NCBI GenBank assembly: GCA_963726125.1
Contig: CAVSBG010000013.1
Span: 124,001 to 188,000 of the forward strand
Origin: JAMXLO01 sp963726125
GTDB lineage: Bacteria > Pseudomonadota > Alphaproteobacteria > Acetobacterales > Acetobacteraceae
Direction: 5' to 3'
Length of the DNA: 64,000 nt
The notes beneath the pieces are model-generated. The model worked only from the letters and a program-made list of their open reading frames with translations, searched no databases and had not been told where the DNA came from. A program made the translations under genes and the position numbers. Each line of letters opens with the position of its first letter. Within the stretch, counting starts at the first letter, position 1. Shown piece by piece: positions 50,348-58,757 of this stretch.

Positions 50348-51553
50348 TCAAATGCCGAGCGAATCGAGGCGAATCACCGACACCTCGGTGCCTTCGGGCA
50401 CCGCGGGAGCGTTCGGCGCGCGTAGGATCAGGGCGTCGGCGAGCGCCAGGCGCCGCAACATTGCCGAATCCTGGACCGGGAACGGCGTGACCACGATGCG
50501 GCCCTGCGAATCGGTGCTGACCGTGGCGCGCAGATGATCGGCACGGTGGTCGTTGGCGCGCAACGCGGCGCCGGCGATTGCCTGCAAGGTGGGCGGCGGC
50601 GCGGCAGGCAATCCCGCGAGGCGGCTGAGCGCGGGCAGCAGGAACAAGATGGAGCAAACCAGCGCCGAGACAGGGTTACCGGGCAGCCCGAGGACCCCAA
50701 CGGATCCGAGCTTGCCGAACAGCAGCGGCTTCCCCGGCCGCATGGCGATCTGCCAGAAATCCAGCTCCATTCCGCGGGTCTTCAGGCTTTCGATGACCAG
50801 ATCGTGGTCGCCTACCGACGCGCCGCCGGTGGTGACCAGCAGATCCATGCCGTGCACCGCATCGGCCACCGCGGCGATGGCTTCGCGCGTGTCGGCGGCG
50901 ATCGGGAGTATGACCGGCTCGCCGCCGGCGGCGCGCACCAGGGCCGCCAGTGCGTGCGAATTGGAACTGACGATGCCGCCGGTGGGGATCGGTTCGCCGG
51001 GCATGGCAATCTCGTCGCCGGTGGCGAGGATCGCAATGCGCGGTCGCCGATGCACGGTGAGCCACGGGTGGTTGGCGGCGGCGGCCAGCCCGATGTCGCG
51101 CGCGGTAAGGCGTCTGCCGGCGGGGACCACGGTGTCGCCGGCAGCAAAATCCTGGCCGGCGCGCCGGATATGGCGGCCGGCGACGACGGCCTCGTTGACT
51201 CGGACCTCGGTGCCGGACGCGGTTGCATCCTCCTGCAGCAGGATGGCGTCGGCTCCCTGCGGGACCACGCTGCCCGTGAACAGGCGGACCGCCTGGCCGG
51301 ATCCGACAATGCCAGCAAACGGATGGCCAGCGGGCGCGCTGCCGATCACGTGCAGTGTTGCGCCCAGGGTGCCGTCCGGCGCGCGAAGGGCGTAGCCGTC
51401 CATGGCGGACACATCGGCGGGCGGCTGGGTCAGCCGCGCGATCACCGGGGCTGCCGTGACGCGGTTCCATGCGTTGGCGAGCGCGACGATTTCTGACCGT
51501 GTTGGACGGAGTGCCGTCAGGATGCGGTCGCGGGCTTCGTCGACAGAGATCAT
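50348..51553 (-). CDS. moeA: Molybdopterin molybdenumtransferase MoeA
   Basis: A 401-residue MoeA: PADVSAMDGYALR, PQGADAILLQEDA, TGGIVSSNSHALAALV, LVTTGGASVGDHD and GLPGNPVSALVCS are the substrate and molybdate site motifs. It inserts molybdenum into adenylylated molybdopterin. It lies upstream of lexA on the same strand; the lexA SOS box sits between them. Confidence 0.95.
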   Translation of the reverse strand: MISVDEARDRILTALRPTRSEIVALANAWNRVTAAPVIARLTQPPADVSAMDGYALRAPDGTLGATLHVIGSAPAGHPFAGIVGSGQAVRLFTGSVVPQGADAILLQEDATASGTEVRVNEAVVAGRHIRRAGQDFAAGDTVVPAGRRLTARDIGLAAAANHPWLTVHRRPRIAILATGDEIAMPGEPIPTGGIVSSNSHALAALVRAAGGEPVILPIAADTREAIAAVADAVHGMDLLVTTGGASVGDHDLVIESLKTRGMELDFWQIAMRPGKPLLFGKLGSVGVLGLPGNPVSALVCSILFLLPALSRLAGLPAAPPPTLQAIAGAALRANDHRADHLRATVSTDSQGRIVVTPFPVQDSAMLRRLALADALILRAPNAPAVPEGTEVSVIRLDSLGI

Positions 51554-51556
51554 GCT

Positions 51557-51651
51557 CCCTCTCCCGCGCAGCGGGGGACGGTTGGGGAGGGGGTATTGCC
51601 CTCCTCCTGCGATACCCCCTCCCCAACCGTCCCCCGCTGCGCGGGAGAGGG
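51557..51651. repeat. Perfect 40-bp inverted repeat of the G-rich palindrome family
   Basis: Arms 51557-51596 and 51612-51651 are inverted copies (CCCTCTCCCGCGCAGCGGGG at the outer end), separated by 15 bases. Each arm carries a CCCGCG-CAG-CGGGG hairpin. It separates the moeA start from the PanE-like gene end, so it may isolate two transcripts. Confidence 0.9.
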
Positions 51652-51668
51652 GGTGTAGGGACGTGCGC

Positions 51669-52685
51669 TCAATTGACCCTCGCCAGTTCGAGCAGGTTGT
51701 CGTCGGTCATCGCCCTGCGACCTGCCTCCACTTCGTGGATCATCTCCACCAGCTTGCGCGTGGCGCGGCAATCGATGCCGTGGCGTGCGCCGATCTCAGC
51801 GATCGGGGCGATCTGCACATCCACCTCGGTGCGGCGCTTGCGAATGGCGAGGTCACGCCAGACGCCGGAATGCGTCTTCGCGCTGGTGCTGTTGAACGCG
51901 ACCATGGCGGCGACACTCTGCTTCGCGGCTGCCTCGCCGGCGCCGGGCTTGAATGCCTCGACGTCGTAGCCATTGAATCCGCGCGGTTCCACACCTTCCG
52001 CCAGTGCCACGACAATCGCTTCTTCGCCGAGGCGTCGCCACAGCGGCAGCAATTCCGGCCGTGCCAGGCAATCGGCAATCCCCTTCTGGCCGAGCGCCTG
52101 CGCGAACAACATCGCGCCATAGCCGAGCTTGCCCCAGAGATACGACCAAATGGAGGGCGTGGTGATCGCGTCCGGCTCGAAATCGCGCATCAAGGCATGA
52201 AGCGCCTCAAGTCGAGGTGTCATCGCACCGTCCAACTCACCCAGCACCACGGCGCCGCGATTGCCGAACATGATCTCGCCAGGCGCCATCCAGTCGGCAC
52301 CGAAGTTGATGAAGGCGCCAATAGTCCGGTCTCGGCCGACGATACGCTGGATGATCAGCTCGTTGAGGCCATTCTGCAGCGACAGCACGTAACCGTCCTG
52401 CGCGAGATGGGGCGTCAGCGCCCGGGTCGCACCCTCGGTGTGCTGCGCCTTCACCGCGAGGAAGATGTACTGCCAGGTACCGCTCACCTCCTCCGGCAGA
52501 AACGCCGGCACGGCCAAGGTGAATGCCTCGACCGGCCCGGTGATGCGCAGGCCGTCAACGCGAATCGCCGCTACATGCTCCGGCACCACGTCAACGAAGC
52601 TGATGTCGTGACCCGCGCGCTTCAGCCAGGCGCCGACCGAGCCTCCGATCGCGCCGGCGCCCCAGATCAGGATTCGCGACGGCAT
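51669..52685 (-). CDS. 2-dehydropantoate 2-reductase-family protein
   Basis: A 338-residue ketopantoate-reductase-fold protein: Rossmann GAGAIGGSVGAWLKRAGH near the N-terminus, LAVKAQHTEGATR, and the conserved Lys-Asn segment LQNGLNELI. PanE makes pantoate for coenzyme A. This gene is coupled to a creatininase-family gene (TGAATG junction), and several paralogues of this family serve catabolic pathways, so the pantothenate role is not certain. Confidence 0.82.
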   Translation of the reverse strand: MPSRILIWGAGAIGGSVGAWLKRAGHDISFVDVVPEHVAAIRVDGLRITGPVEAFTLAVPAFLPEEVSGTWQYIFLAVKAQHTEGATRALTPHLAQDGYVLSLQNGLNELIIQRIVGRDRTIGAFINFGADWMAPGEIMFGNRGAVVLGELDGAMTPRLEALHALMRDFEPDAITTPSIWSYLWGKLGYGAMLFAQALGQKGIADCLARPELLPLWRRLGEEAIVVALAEGVEPRGFNGYDVEAFKPGAGEAAAKQSVAAMVAFNSTSAKTHSGVWRDLAIRKRRTEVDVQIAPIAEIGARHGIDCRATRKLVEMIHEVEAGRRAMTDDNLLELARVN

Positions 52686-53381
52686 TCACCAATGCTCCAG
52701 CAAGGCGCGGGTTTCCTGCACGGCGACGTCCCAGATCTCCAGCATCTCGGCATCGTCACGCTGATAGCGGCCGCCAAAATTGCCGTCATCGATCAGGGTG
52801 CGCACTTCGAAGGGAGGTAGCGTCCGCAGCCGATCGGTGTCGACCATGCGCTTGATGCCCTCCTGCGGCGCACGGTTTGCCAGACGCGTCCAGGGGAAGT
52901 TCTCCATCCAGCTCGCGTGGCTCGCCACCGGATCGATCGCGCGAACCGCTGCGGCGGTGAGCGGCGCGCGCCACCATTCGTGGTAGCGTACGTGGGCATC
53001 GGGATTGTCCATCATCCACTCCTGCGCCACCGATCCGGCCGGCGCATTGCCGCCATGGCCATTGACCAGCACCACGCGCCGGAACCCGGCGTGCTTCAGG
53101 CTGTCCAGTACATCCCGCAGCACCGCGGCATACGTCGCGACGCGTAGCGTGACGGTTCCCGGGAAGGCAGTGAAGTAGGGCGTCAGGCCGTAGGGCAGGG
53201 CGGGGAACACCGGAACGCCGAGTGGTTCGGCAGCCTCCGCGGCGATACGTTCAGCGAGGATCGCGTCGGTCGCAAGCGACAGGCCGGCATGCTGCTCGGT
53301 GCTGCCCAGCGGCAGCGCGCAGCGATCGTCGTGGCGGACCCAATCCTCCACCATACGCCAATCCATCTCCGCAATTCGCAT
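52686..53381 (-). CDS. Creatininase-family amidohydrolase
   Basis: A 231-residue creatininase-fold protein: PLGSTEQHAGLSLATDA supplies metal-binding Glu, His and Asp; VNGHGGNAPAG and the late Glu of an EMLEIWD-type helix complete the site. The family opens cyclic amides such as creatinine, or deformylates cofactor precursors. The substrate here is unknown. It is followed directly by the PanE-like gene and preceded by a seven-hairpin repeat. Confidence 0.87.
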   Translation of the reverse strand: MRIAEMDWRMVEDWVRHDDRCALPLGSTEQHAGLSLATDAILAERIAAEAAEPLGVPVFPALPYGLTPYFTAFPGTVTLRVATYAAVLRDVLDSLKHAGFRRVVLVNGHGGNAPAGSVAQEWMMDNPDAHVRYHEWWRAPLTAAAVRAIDPVASHASWMENFPWTRLANRAPQEGIKRMVDTDRLRTLPPFEVRTLIDDGNFGGRYQRDDAEMLEIWDVAVQETRALLEHW

Positions 53382-53451
53382 GTCAGCTCCGCAAACAACT
53401 CGGCCGCACGCTGGACAGAGACGCCGCGCACGTCAATCGCCTGGACCGGAC

Positions 53452-53693
53452 AAGATCAGGGCTCTGCCCTGAAACCCGCCAAGGAGCTTCGCTCCCTGGA
53501 CCCTCACCAAAGGCAGCGCCTTTGGAAACCAACCTGTCAGTCTGCTGAGGGAGGGTGCGGTACCGTCCTCATCGAGGACGGTACCGCACCCTCCCTCAGC
53601 AGACTGACAAAACGGGTTCTAAGGGCTCCGCCCTTAGCGGAGATCCAAGAGGCAGAGCCTCTTGGTCGGGGTCCGGGGCGCAGCCCCGATCTT
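53452..53693 (+). repeat. Seven-hairpin modular repeat element (copy 3)
   Basis: The element is bounded by AAGATC and GATCTT, an inverted terminal hexamer. It has the same hairpin order as copy 2: CAGGGC/GCCCTG, an imperfect CCAAGGAGC/GCTCCCTGG, CCAAAGGC/GCCTTTGG, the central stem, CTAAGGGC/GCCCTTAG, CCAAGAGGC/GCCTCTTGG and CGGGGC/GCCCCG. The central stem is perfect over 35 bases (53536-53570 with 53574-53608, loop ATC) and is nearly the same as in copy 1. It fills the gap 53382-53715. Confidence 0.92.
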
Positions 53694-53715
53694 ACCGGTT
53701 CGTGGTCCGCCTGGA

Positions 53716-53922
53716 TCAAGGCTGATTGCGCAAGACCACCTCGCAGTTGGTGCGGCCGGACATCAGGCAATCCTCGAGCGCGCCCTTTGCCTGCAGCTCG
53801 TGGACCAGGAACAAGGCGACCACGATCAGCACGAGAGTGATGGCCACGCCGGCCAAGCTGGCGGTCTGCCTGTCGGCTGCCTCCTCATCGTCTTCGCTCG
53901 TCCAGGTGTGCTGCTGTTGCAT
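53716..53922 (-). CDS. Small single-span membrane protein
   Basis: A 68-residue protein: an acidic N-terminus (WTSEDDEEAADRQ), one membrane helix (ASLAGVAITLVLIVVALFLVHEL) and a short C-terminal tail with two Cys (DCLMSGRTNCEVV) that could form a disulfide in the periplasm. Small proteins of this form recur in Acetobacteraceae without known function. Divergent from the glycosylase gene. Confidence 0.7.
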   Translation of the reverse strand: MQQQHTWTSEDDEEAADRQTASLAGVAITLVLIVVALFLVHELQAKGALEDCLMSGRTNCEVVLRNQP

Positions 53923-54007
53923 ACTGGTGGGTATGTTACTGCCGTGCAGGGGGGCTAATGCAAGTCACGGTTGCTGGAAGCCAACGAACGGTCGAAAAGC
54001 GTCTGCG

Positions 54008-54646
54008 ATGAGTGAGGAAGCACTGCGTCATCTCCGGCGCGAGAAGAATTTTGCTGCGCTGATCCGCCGGGTCGGCCCGCCGCGGCTGGGCGTTGAGCGC
54101 CGGCGCAGTCCATATGAGGCGCTGATGCGTGCTATTGCCCATCAGCAACTGCATGGCAGGGCCGCGCAGGCGATCCTGGCGCGGTTCGAGGCGCTGTATC
54201 CTGCCGGTGAGTTCCCGGCACCGGATCTGGTGCTGGCGAGCACCGACGAGACCTTGCGGGCCTGTGGGTTTTCCGGCTCGAAGATCGCGGCGATGCGCGC
54301 AATCTGCGCGGCGACGCTGGACGGGACGGTGCCGTCGCGGCGTGGCTCCGCCCGATTGTCGGATGAGGCGTTGATTGAACGGCTGGTCTCGATCCGCGGC
54401 GTTGGCCGATGGACGGTGGAGATGCTGCTGATCTTCACCCTGGGCCGGCCGGACGTGCTGCCAGTGGACGATTTCGGCGTGCGAGACGGTTACCGCGTGC
54501 TGTACGACCTGGAGGTGCAGCCGAAGCCGAAGGCGTTGGCGGAAATCGGGCTTGCGTGGGCGCCACATCGCTCGATTGCTGCCTGGTATCTTTGGCGCGC
54601 ATCGGAGGAAGGGAAGCAGGCGAAAGTGCCAACTTCGCGGGCGTGA
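54008..54646 (+). CDS. AlkA-type DNA-3-methyladenine glycosylase II
   Basis: From ATG 54008, a 212-residue helix-hairpin-helix glycosylase: AIAHQQLHGRAAQAI, the hairpin SIRGVGRWTVEMLLIF and the catalytic Asp in LPVDDFGVRDG. It removes alkylated purines such as 3-methyladenine. It lacks the N-terminal beta domain of E. coli AlkA, like many short bacterial forms. An upstream extension of the frame to 53726 is antisense to the small membrane protein and not coding. Confidence 0.9.
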   Translation: MSEEALRHLRREKNFAALIRRVGPPRLGVERRRSPYEALMRAIAHQQLHGRAAQAILARFEALYPAGEFPAPDLVLASTDETLRACGFSGSKIAAMRAICAATLDGTVPSRRGSARLSDEALIERLVSIRGVGRWTVEMLLIFTLGRPDVLPVDDFGVRDGYRVLYDLEVQPKPKALAEIGLAWAPHRSIAAWYLWRASEEGKQAKVPTSRA

Positions 54647-54675
54647 CCTTCCCGATCCCGATAGGTCTCCTCCCC

Positions 54676-54747
54676 CGACGATGGCCGCGACGATGGCCGC
54701 GACGATGGCCGCGACGATGCCCGCGACGATGCCCGCGACGATGATTG
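54676..54747. repeat. Twelve-base minisatellite
   Basis: Five complete copies plus a decayed sixth of a 12-base unit: CGACGATGGCCG three times, CGACGATGCCCG twice, then CGACGATGATTG. It lies between the glycosylase and sulfurtransferase genes. In one frame it would encode Thr-Met-Ala-Ala repeats, but no start or ribosome site supports translation. Confidence 0.9.
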
Positions 54748-54802
54748 ACTCGCTGCCGTCAGTGCCGACACTGCGCCGCCTCGCGGCACGGGAGGAGACA
54801 CG

Positions 54803-55651
54803 ATGGGACCGCTGGTTACAACCGACTGGCTCGCCGGTGAGCTCGGCAAGCCGGACCTCGCCATCTTCGACGCAACAAAATACTTGCCCAACGAGCCCAA
54901 GGACGGTGTCGCCGAATTCCGGCGCGCCCACATCCCCGGTGCGCGCTATTTCGACATCGATCGAATCGCGGATCCGGACACGGATCTGCCGCACATGGTG
55001 CCGACGCCGGGGCGGTTTGCGAAGCTGATGGGTGAACTCGGGGTCGCCAACACGTCCCGCGTTGTCTTCTACGACCAGAAGGGACTCGCCTCCGCCGCGC
55101 GGGGTTGGTGGCTGATGGGCCTGTTCGGCCATGACGAGGCCGCGGTGCTCGACGGCGGTCTGCCCAAATGGCAGCGCGAGAACCGCCCGGTTGAAGCAGG
55201 CGACGACCTGCCATCCCCATCATCGACAACGTACCGCCCCGACTATCGGGCCGCCAGACTGCGTGGTGTTGGCGACATCCTTGGCAACGTGGAGACCCAG
55301 GTAGAACTGGTGCTCGACGCCCGCGCCGCCGGCCGCTTCACCGGCGAGACGCCGGAACCGCGTGCCGGCATGCGCAGCGGCCACATCCCTGGGTCTGCCA
55401 GCCTTCCCTATACCGATCTGCTGAATGCCAATGGCACGTTCCGCTTGCCCGAGGCCATCCGCGACCGGTTTGCACAAGCCGGCGTCACCGCTGGCCGGCC
55501 CGTGGTGACAAGCTGCGGCTCGGGTGTCACTGCATGCATCCTGACGCTCGGGCTGCGCCTGGCCGGCCTCCCCGAAGGCGCTGTTTACGACGGTTCCTGG
55601 ACCGAGTGGGGCGGCCGCTCCGACACTCCCGTGGAGACGAAACAGGGATGA
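54803..55651 (+). CDS. sseA: 3-mercaptopyruvate sulfurtransferase
   Basis: A 282-residue tandem-rhodanese protein. Domain 1 (LGKPDLAIFDATKYL, AHIPGARYFDID) is inactive; domain 2 has the active-site loop CGSGVTA with the catalytic Cys, the sequence typical of mercaptopyruvate rather than thiosulfate enzymes. ATG 54803 follows GGAGGAGACACG. Its stop overlaps the start of the metC-like gene (ATGA), linking two sulfur-amino-acid enzymes in one operon. Confidence 0.93.
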   Translation: MGPLVTTDWLAGELGKPDLAIFDATKYLPNEPKDGVAEFRRAHIPGARYFDIDRIADPDTDLPHMVPTPGRFAKLMGELGVANTSRVVFYDQKGLASAARGWWLMGLFGHDEAAVLDGGLPKWQRENRPVEAGDDLPSPSSTTYRPDYRAARLRGVGDILGNVETQVELVLDARAAGRFTGETPEPRAGMRSGHIPGSASLPYTDLLNANGTFRLPEAIRDRFAQAGVTAGRPVVTSCGSGVTACILTLGLRLAGLPEGAVYDGSWTEWGGRSDTPVETKQG

Positions 55652-56841
55652 CCGACACCCCAAAGCGCGGCTTCCGCACCCGGCTCTCACACACCGGCCG
55701 CGCAGGCAAGCGCATCCACGGCTTCGTCAACCCGCCGCTACTGCGTGGTTCGACGGTGCTCACGCCGACGGTCGCCGAACGCCGGGCGCTTGCGGCCAGG
55801 CGCGGCGAGCGTGTGCTCACCTACGGCCTTGGCGGCTCCGAGACCCACTGGGCGCTGGAGGATGTGATCGCCGAGGTGGAAGGCGGCACCCGTTGCGCCA
55901 TCGTGTGTTCCGGACTGGCCGCGGTGACCACGCCGCTGCTGGCGTTCCTGAAGTCCGGCGATCACCTGCTCATGCCGGACAGCGTCTACGGCCCGACCCG
56001 CAACTTCTGCGATGGCCTGCTGAAACGCTACGGCGTGGAGACCACCTTCTACGATCCCATCATCGACGAGGCCGGCTTCACCATGCTGATGCGCGGCAAC
56101 ACTACAGTTGTATTTACCGAAAGCCCCGGCAGTCACACCTTCGAGGTGCAGGATGTGCCCGCCCTAGCCCGTGCGGCGCACGCCAAGGGCGCAAAGGTGC
56201 TGATGGACAACACCTGGGGCATTCATCACTTCCAGCCGTTCCAACACGGCGTGGACGTGTCGATCCAGGCAGCCACGAAATACCCAGCGGGGCACTCGGA
56301 CATTCTGATCGGCGCCGTCACGGTGAACAGTGATGAGGACTGGCATACGCTGCATTCGACCGCGCGCAGTCTCGGCCAGTACGCCAGCCCTGACGACTGC
56401 TGGATGACGCTGCGCGGCCTGCGCACCATGGGAGTTCGGCTGGCGCATCAGATGGATGCTGCGATGGAAATCGCCCATTGGCTGAGCCGGCGCCCAGAGG
56501 TGAAACAGGTGCTGCATCCAGGACTGCCTGGCGCACCCGGACACGCCATCTGGAAGCGCGACTTCACCGGCGCATGCAGCCTGTTCGGCATCGAGTTCAA
56601 GCCGGAGTTCTCCGCCGAAAGCACGCATGCGTTCGTCGAGGCGCTGGATCTGTTCGGCATCGGTGCGTCCTGGGGTGGGTTTGAGAGCCTGGCGCTGCCG
56701 ACCACGGGGTTCATCACCCGCACCGCCAGCGCGAAGTTCGCCGGCCCGCTGGTCCGGCTGCACATTGGGTTGGAGGATGTGGATGACCTGATCGCGGATC
56801 TGGAGCGGGGGCTGGAGGTGATGCGGGCGTTCGGCGAATAG
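55648..56841 (+). CDS. metC: Cystathionine beta-lyase
   Basis: From the overlapping ATG 55648, a 397-residue PLP enzyme of the Cys/Met metabolism family. The PLP Lys is in SIQAATKYPAGHSD; other family marks are YGLGGSETHWALE, CSGLAAVTTPLLA, VLMDNTWGIHH and GASWGGFESLALP. The GxGSETHWALE and ATKYPAGHSD forms point to cystathionine beta-lyase, which makes homocysteine in methionine synthesis. Coupled to the sulfurtransferase. Confidence 0.92.
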   Translation: MTDTPKRGFRTRLSHTGRAGKRIHGFVNPPLLRGSTVLTPTVAERRALAARRGERVLTYGLGGSETHWALEDVIAEVEGGTRCAIVCSGLAAVTTPLLAFLKSGDHLLMPDSVYGPTRNFCDGLLKRYGVETTFYDPIIDEAGFTMLMRGNTTVVFTESPGSHTFEVQDVPALARAAHAKGAKVLMDNTWGIHHFQPFQHGVDVSIQAATKYPAGHSDILIGAVTVNSDEDWHTLHSTARSLGQYASPDDCWMTLRGLRTMGVRLAHQMDAAMEIAHWLSRRPEVKQVLHPGLPGAPGHAIWKRDFTGACSLFGIEFKPEFSAESTHAFVEALDLFGIGASWGGFESLALPTTGFITRTASAKFAGPLVRLHIGLEDVDDLIADLERGLEVMRAFGE

Positions 56842-56940
56842 TTCAGCGAGCGATACGCGCTTCTGCCCAGCCTCCAGTATTAACATTGCTATAACCGGCG
56901 CAGCCGGCGCACTACATGGTCCGCTGGAGGTGGCTCAGCA

Positions 56941-57195
56941 ATGCAGACCGCCGTGCGCAAACTTGGCAATTCCGCAGGGGTGATCATTCCGAAATCCGTC
57001 CTGGCCGAACTCGGCCTTTCGGCCGGGGATCCCGTGCACATGCGGCTCGAAGATGGTCATCTCATACTGGAGCCAGTCCGGCGCTCCAGGCGGGCCGGTT
57101 GGGCTGATGCATCTCGCGCGGTCGTCGCAATGAAAGACGATAGCCTGGTGTGGCCAGAGTTCGGCAATCCCGGTGACGCCGACCTGAAGTGGTAG
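56941..57195 (+). CDS. mazE: MazE/AbrB-type antitoxin
   Basis: An 84-residue protein with the AbrB/SpoVT DNA-binding fold (MQTAVRKLGNSAGVIIPKSVLAELGLSAGDPVHMRLEDGHLIL) and a C-terminal tail (RAVVAMKDDSLVWPEFGN) of the kind that occupies the MazF active site. GGAGG precedes the ATG. It is followed at once by a broken MazF gene. Confidence 0.9.
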   Translation: MQTAVRKLGNSAGVIIPKSVLAELGLSAGDPVHMRLEDGHLILEPVRRSRRAGWADASRAVVAMKDDSLVWPEFGNPGDADLKW

Positions 57196-57206
57196 CCCAC
57201 CCAGTC

Positions 57207-57529
57207 ATGATCGTCCGTGGCGAGATCTGGTTGGCTGACCTCGATCTGACGGTTGCCAGCGAAATTCAGAAGACGCGCGTCCGTGCGTGATCGTCTCGCC
57301 TCCGGAAATGCATGATTACCTGCGTACGGTCACTGTGGCGCCCATGACAACCGTCAGCCATCCCGCGCCATATCGCATCCCACTTCGCTTTCGACGGAAG
57401 AATGGACTGATCTTGCTCGATCAGCTTCGAACGCTCGACAAGCAGCGCATCGTGCGGAGGCTCGGCATGCTCGTTACGAAAACCCTCAGCCTGACATTGG
57501 CCGCGTTACGCGAGATGTTCGAGGAGTAG
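57207..57529 (+). pseudogene. mazF: MazF-type toxin, frameshifted
   Basis: The first frame begins MIVRGEIWLADLDLTV and reaches SEIQKTRV, then a stop (TGA about 57287). The MazF sequence resumes in another frame as VIVSPPEMHDYLRTVTVAP and continues normally to ALREMFEE. At the junction a MazF should read KTRPCVIVSPP; two extra bases (or one missing) near 57276-57280 cause the shift. If this is not a sequencing error the toxin is dead, and the antitoxin next to it is an orphan. Confidence 0.88.
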
Positions 57530-57537
57530 CCCTGCGC

Positions 57538-58728
57538 TCATCCCCGCTCCACGTATCCATCCCGCGTCTGCGGCAACTTCCACCCCAGCACGCGCCCGGC
57601 GACAAAGTTCCGCAGCACCTGTGCCGTGCCGCCTCCGATGGTGAACATCCGGGCATCGCGCGCCATCCGCTCCATCGGATAATCCCGCGAGTAACCCCGC
57701 GCGCCGAACATCTGCAGCGCGTCGTTGGTGACCTTGATCGCCATTTCCGACGCGAACACCTTCGCCTGCGCCGCCAGCAGCGGATCAGGGAACGGATCAG
57801 CGCTCGCCGCGGCGCGATACACGCCGAGCCGCGCCGCATTCAGTTGGATAGCCATATCGGCAAGCATCCACTGCAATCCCTGGAACTCGCCGATCGGGCG
57901 GCCGAACTGCTGGCGCTCCTTGGCGAACGCGACGGCGGCCTCGAACGCGCCTTGCGCCAACCCCAGCGCCACCGTCGCCGCTCCCACCCGTTGGCTGTTG
58001 TAGGCGCTCATCAGTTCTGCGAACCCGCATAGCCGGCCATCCGGTGAGCGAAGAACCATCTCGTCAGGCACTTCGAGATTGTCGAATTCGATCACCGTCT
58101 CTGGAATGCCGCGCAGTCCCATAGTCGGCTCGCGCTTGCCGGTCACCAGTCCCTTCGCCTCCTCGCGCACCGCGAGGAATCCGCCAATGCCGCGCGCCCG
58201 TCCCGCTTCATCGAACACGCGAGCGAAGATCAGGTGCAGCTTCGATACGCCGCCGCCGGTGATCCAGTGCTTGCGCCCGTTGATCACGTAATAACCGTTC
58301 CGTCGATCGGCCCGCGTCGTCATGTCGGTGGCGGCGGATCCAGCATCCGGTTCCGTGATGCAGATCGCCGGCTTGTCGCCCTCCAATACCAGCCGCGCCG
58401 CCAGCTGCTTCTGTGCCTCGCTGCCGTACTGCATCACTGCGGAGATCGCGCCCATATTGGTCTCGACCGCGATGCGTCCCGTCACCCCGCAGACGCGCGC
58501 CATCTCCTCGATGATCACCGCGGCATCGAGGAAGCTTCCGCCGGCACCGCCGTACTCGCGCGGGACCGTGTAGCCCAGCAGCCCGGCATCGCGCAGTGCC
58601 GCGACATTGTCCCACGGATACGCCTCCGTCCGATCCACCTCGGCGGCGCGCGGCGCTATCTGATCCTCCGCAACGCGGCGTGCCACTGATTGCAATGCCT
58701 TCGCCTCCGCGGTCAGTTCGAACATCAT
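57538..58728 (-). CDS. Acyl-CoA dehydrogenase
   Basis: ATG 58728 follows GAGGA by 8 bases and gives 396 residues. The fold is standard: YTVPREYGGAGGS, AICITEPDAGSAATDMTT (FAD site), RKHWITGGG, the long alpha domain with AFAKERQQFGRPIGEFQ, and the C-terminal ALQMFGARGYSRDYPMERMARD. Position of the catalytic base (Glu in EFQG region or QMFGARGYS) does not settle the chain length. It oxidises a short or branched acyl-CoA. It lies 30 bases upstream of, and on the same strand as, the end of the Nramp-like gene region. Confidence 0.9.
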   Translation of the reverse strand: MMFELTAEAKALQSVARRVAEDQIAPRAAEVDRTEAYPWDNVAALRDAGLLGYTVPREYGGAGGSFLDAAVIIEEMARVCGVTGRIAVETNMGAISAVMQYGSEAQKQLAARLVLEGDKPAICITEPDAGSAATDMTTRADRRNGYYVINGRKHWITGGGVSKLHLIFARVFDEAGRARGIGGFLAVREEAKGLVTGKREPTMGLRGIPETVIEFDNLEVPDEMVLRSPDGRLCGFAELMSAYNSQRVGAATVALGLAQGAFEAAVAFAKERQQFGRPIGEFQGLQWMLADMAIQLNAARLGVYRAAASADPFPDPLLAAQAKVFASEMAIKVTNDALQMFGARGYSRDYPMERMARDARMFTIGGGTAQVLRNFVAGRVLGWKLPQTRDGYVERG

Positions 58729-58757
58729 CGGCGCAATCCTCACTTTCCCTCGGCAGG

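Noticed and set aside
54552..55028. A protein with Thr-Met-Ala-Ala repeats
   Set aside because: It arises from translating the 12-base minisatellite and overlaps two real genes in other frames.
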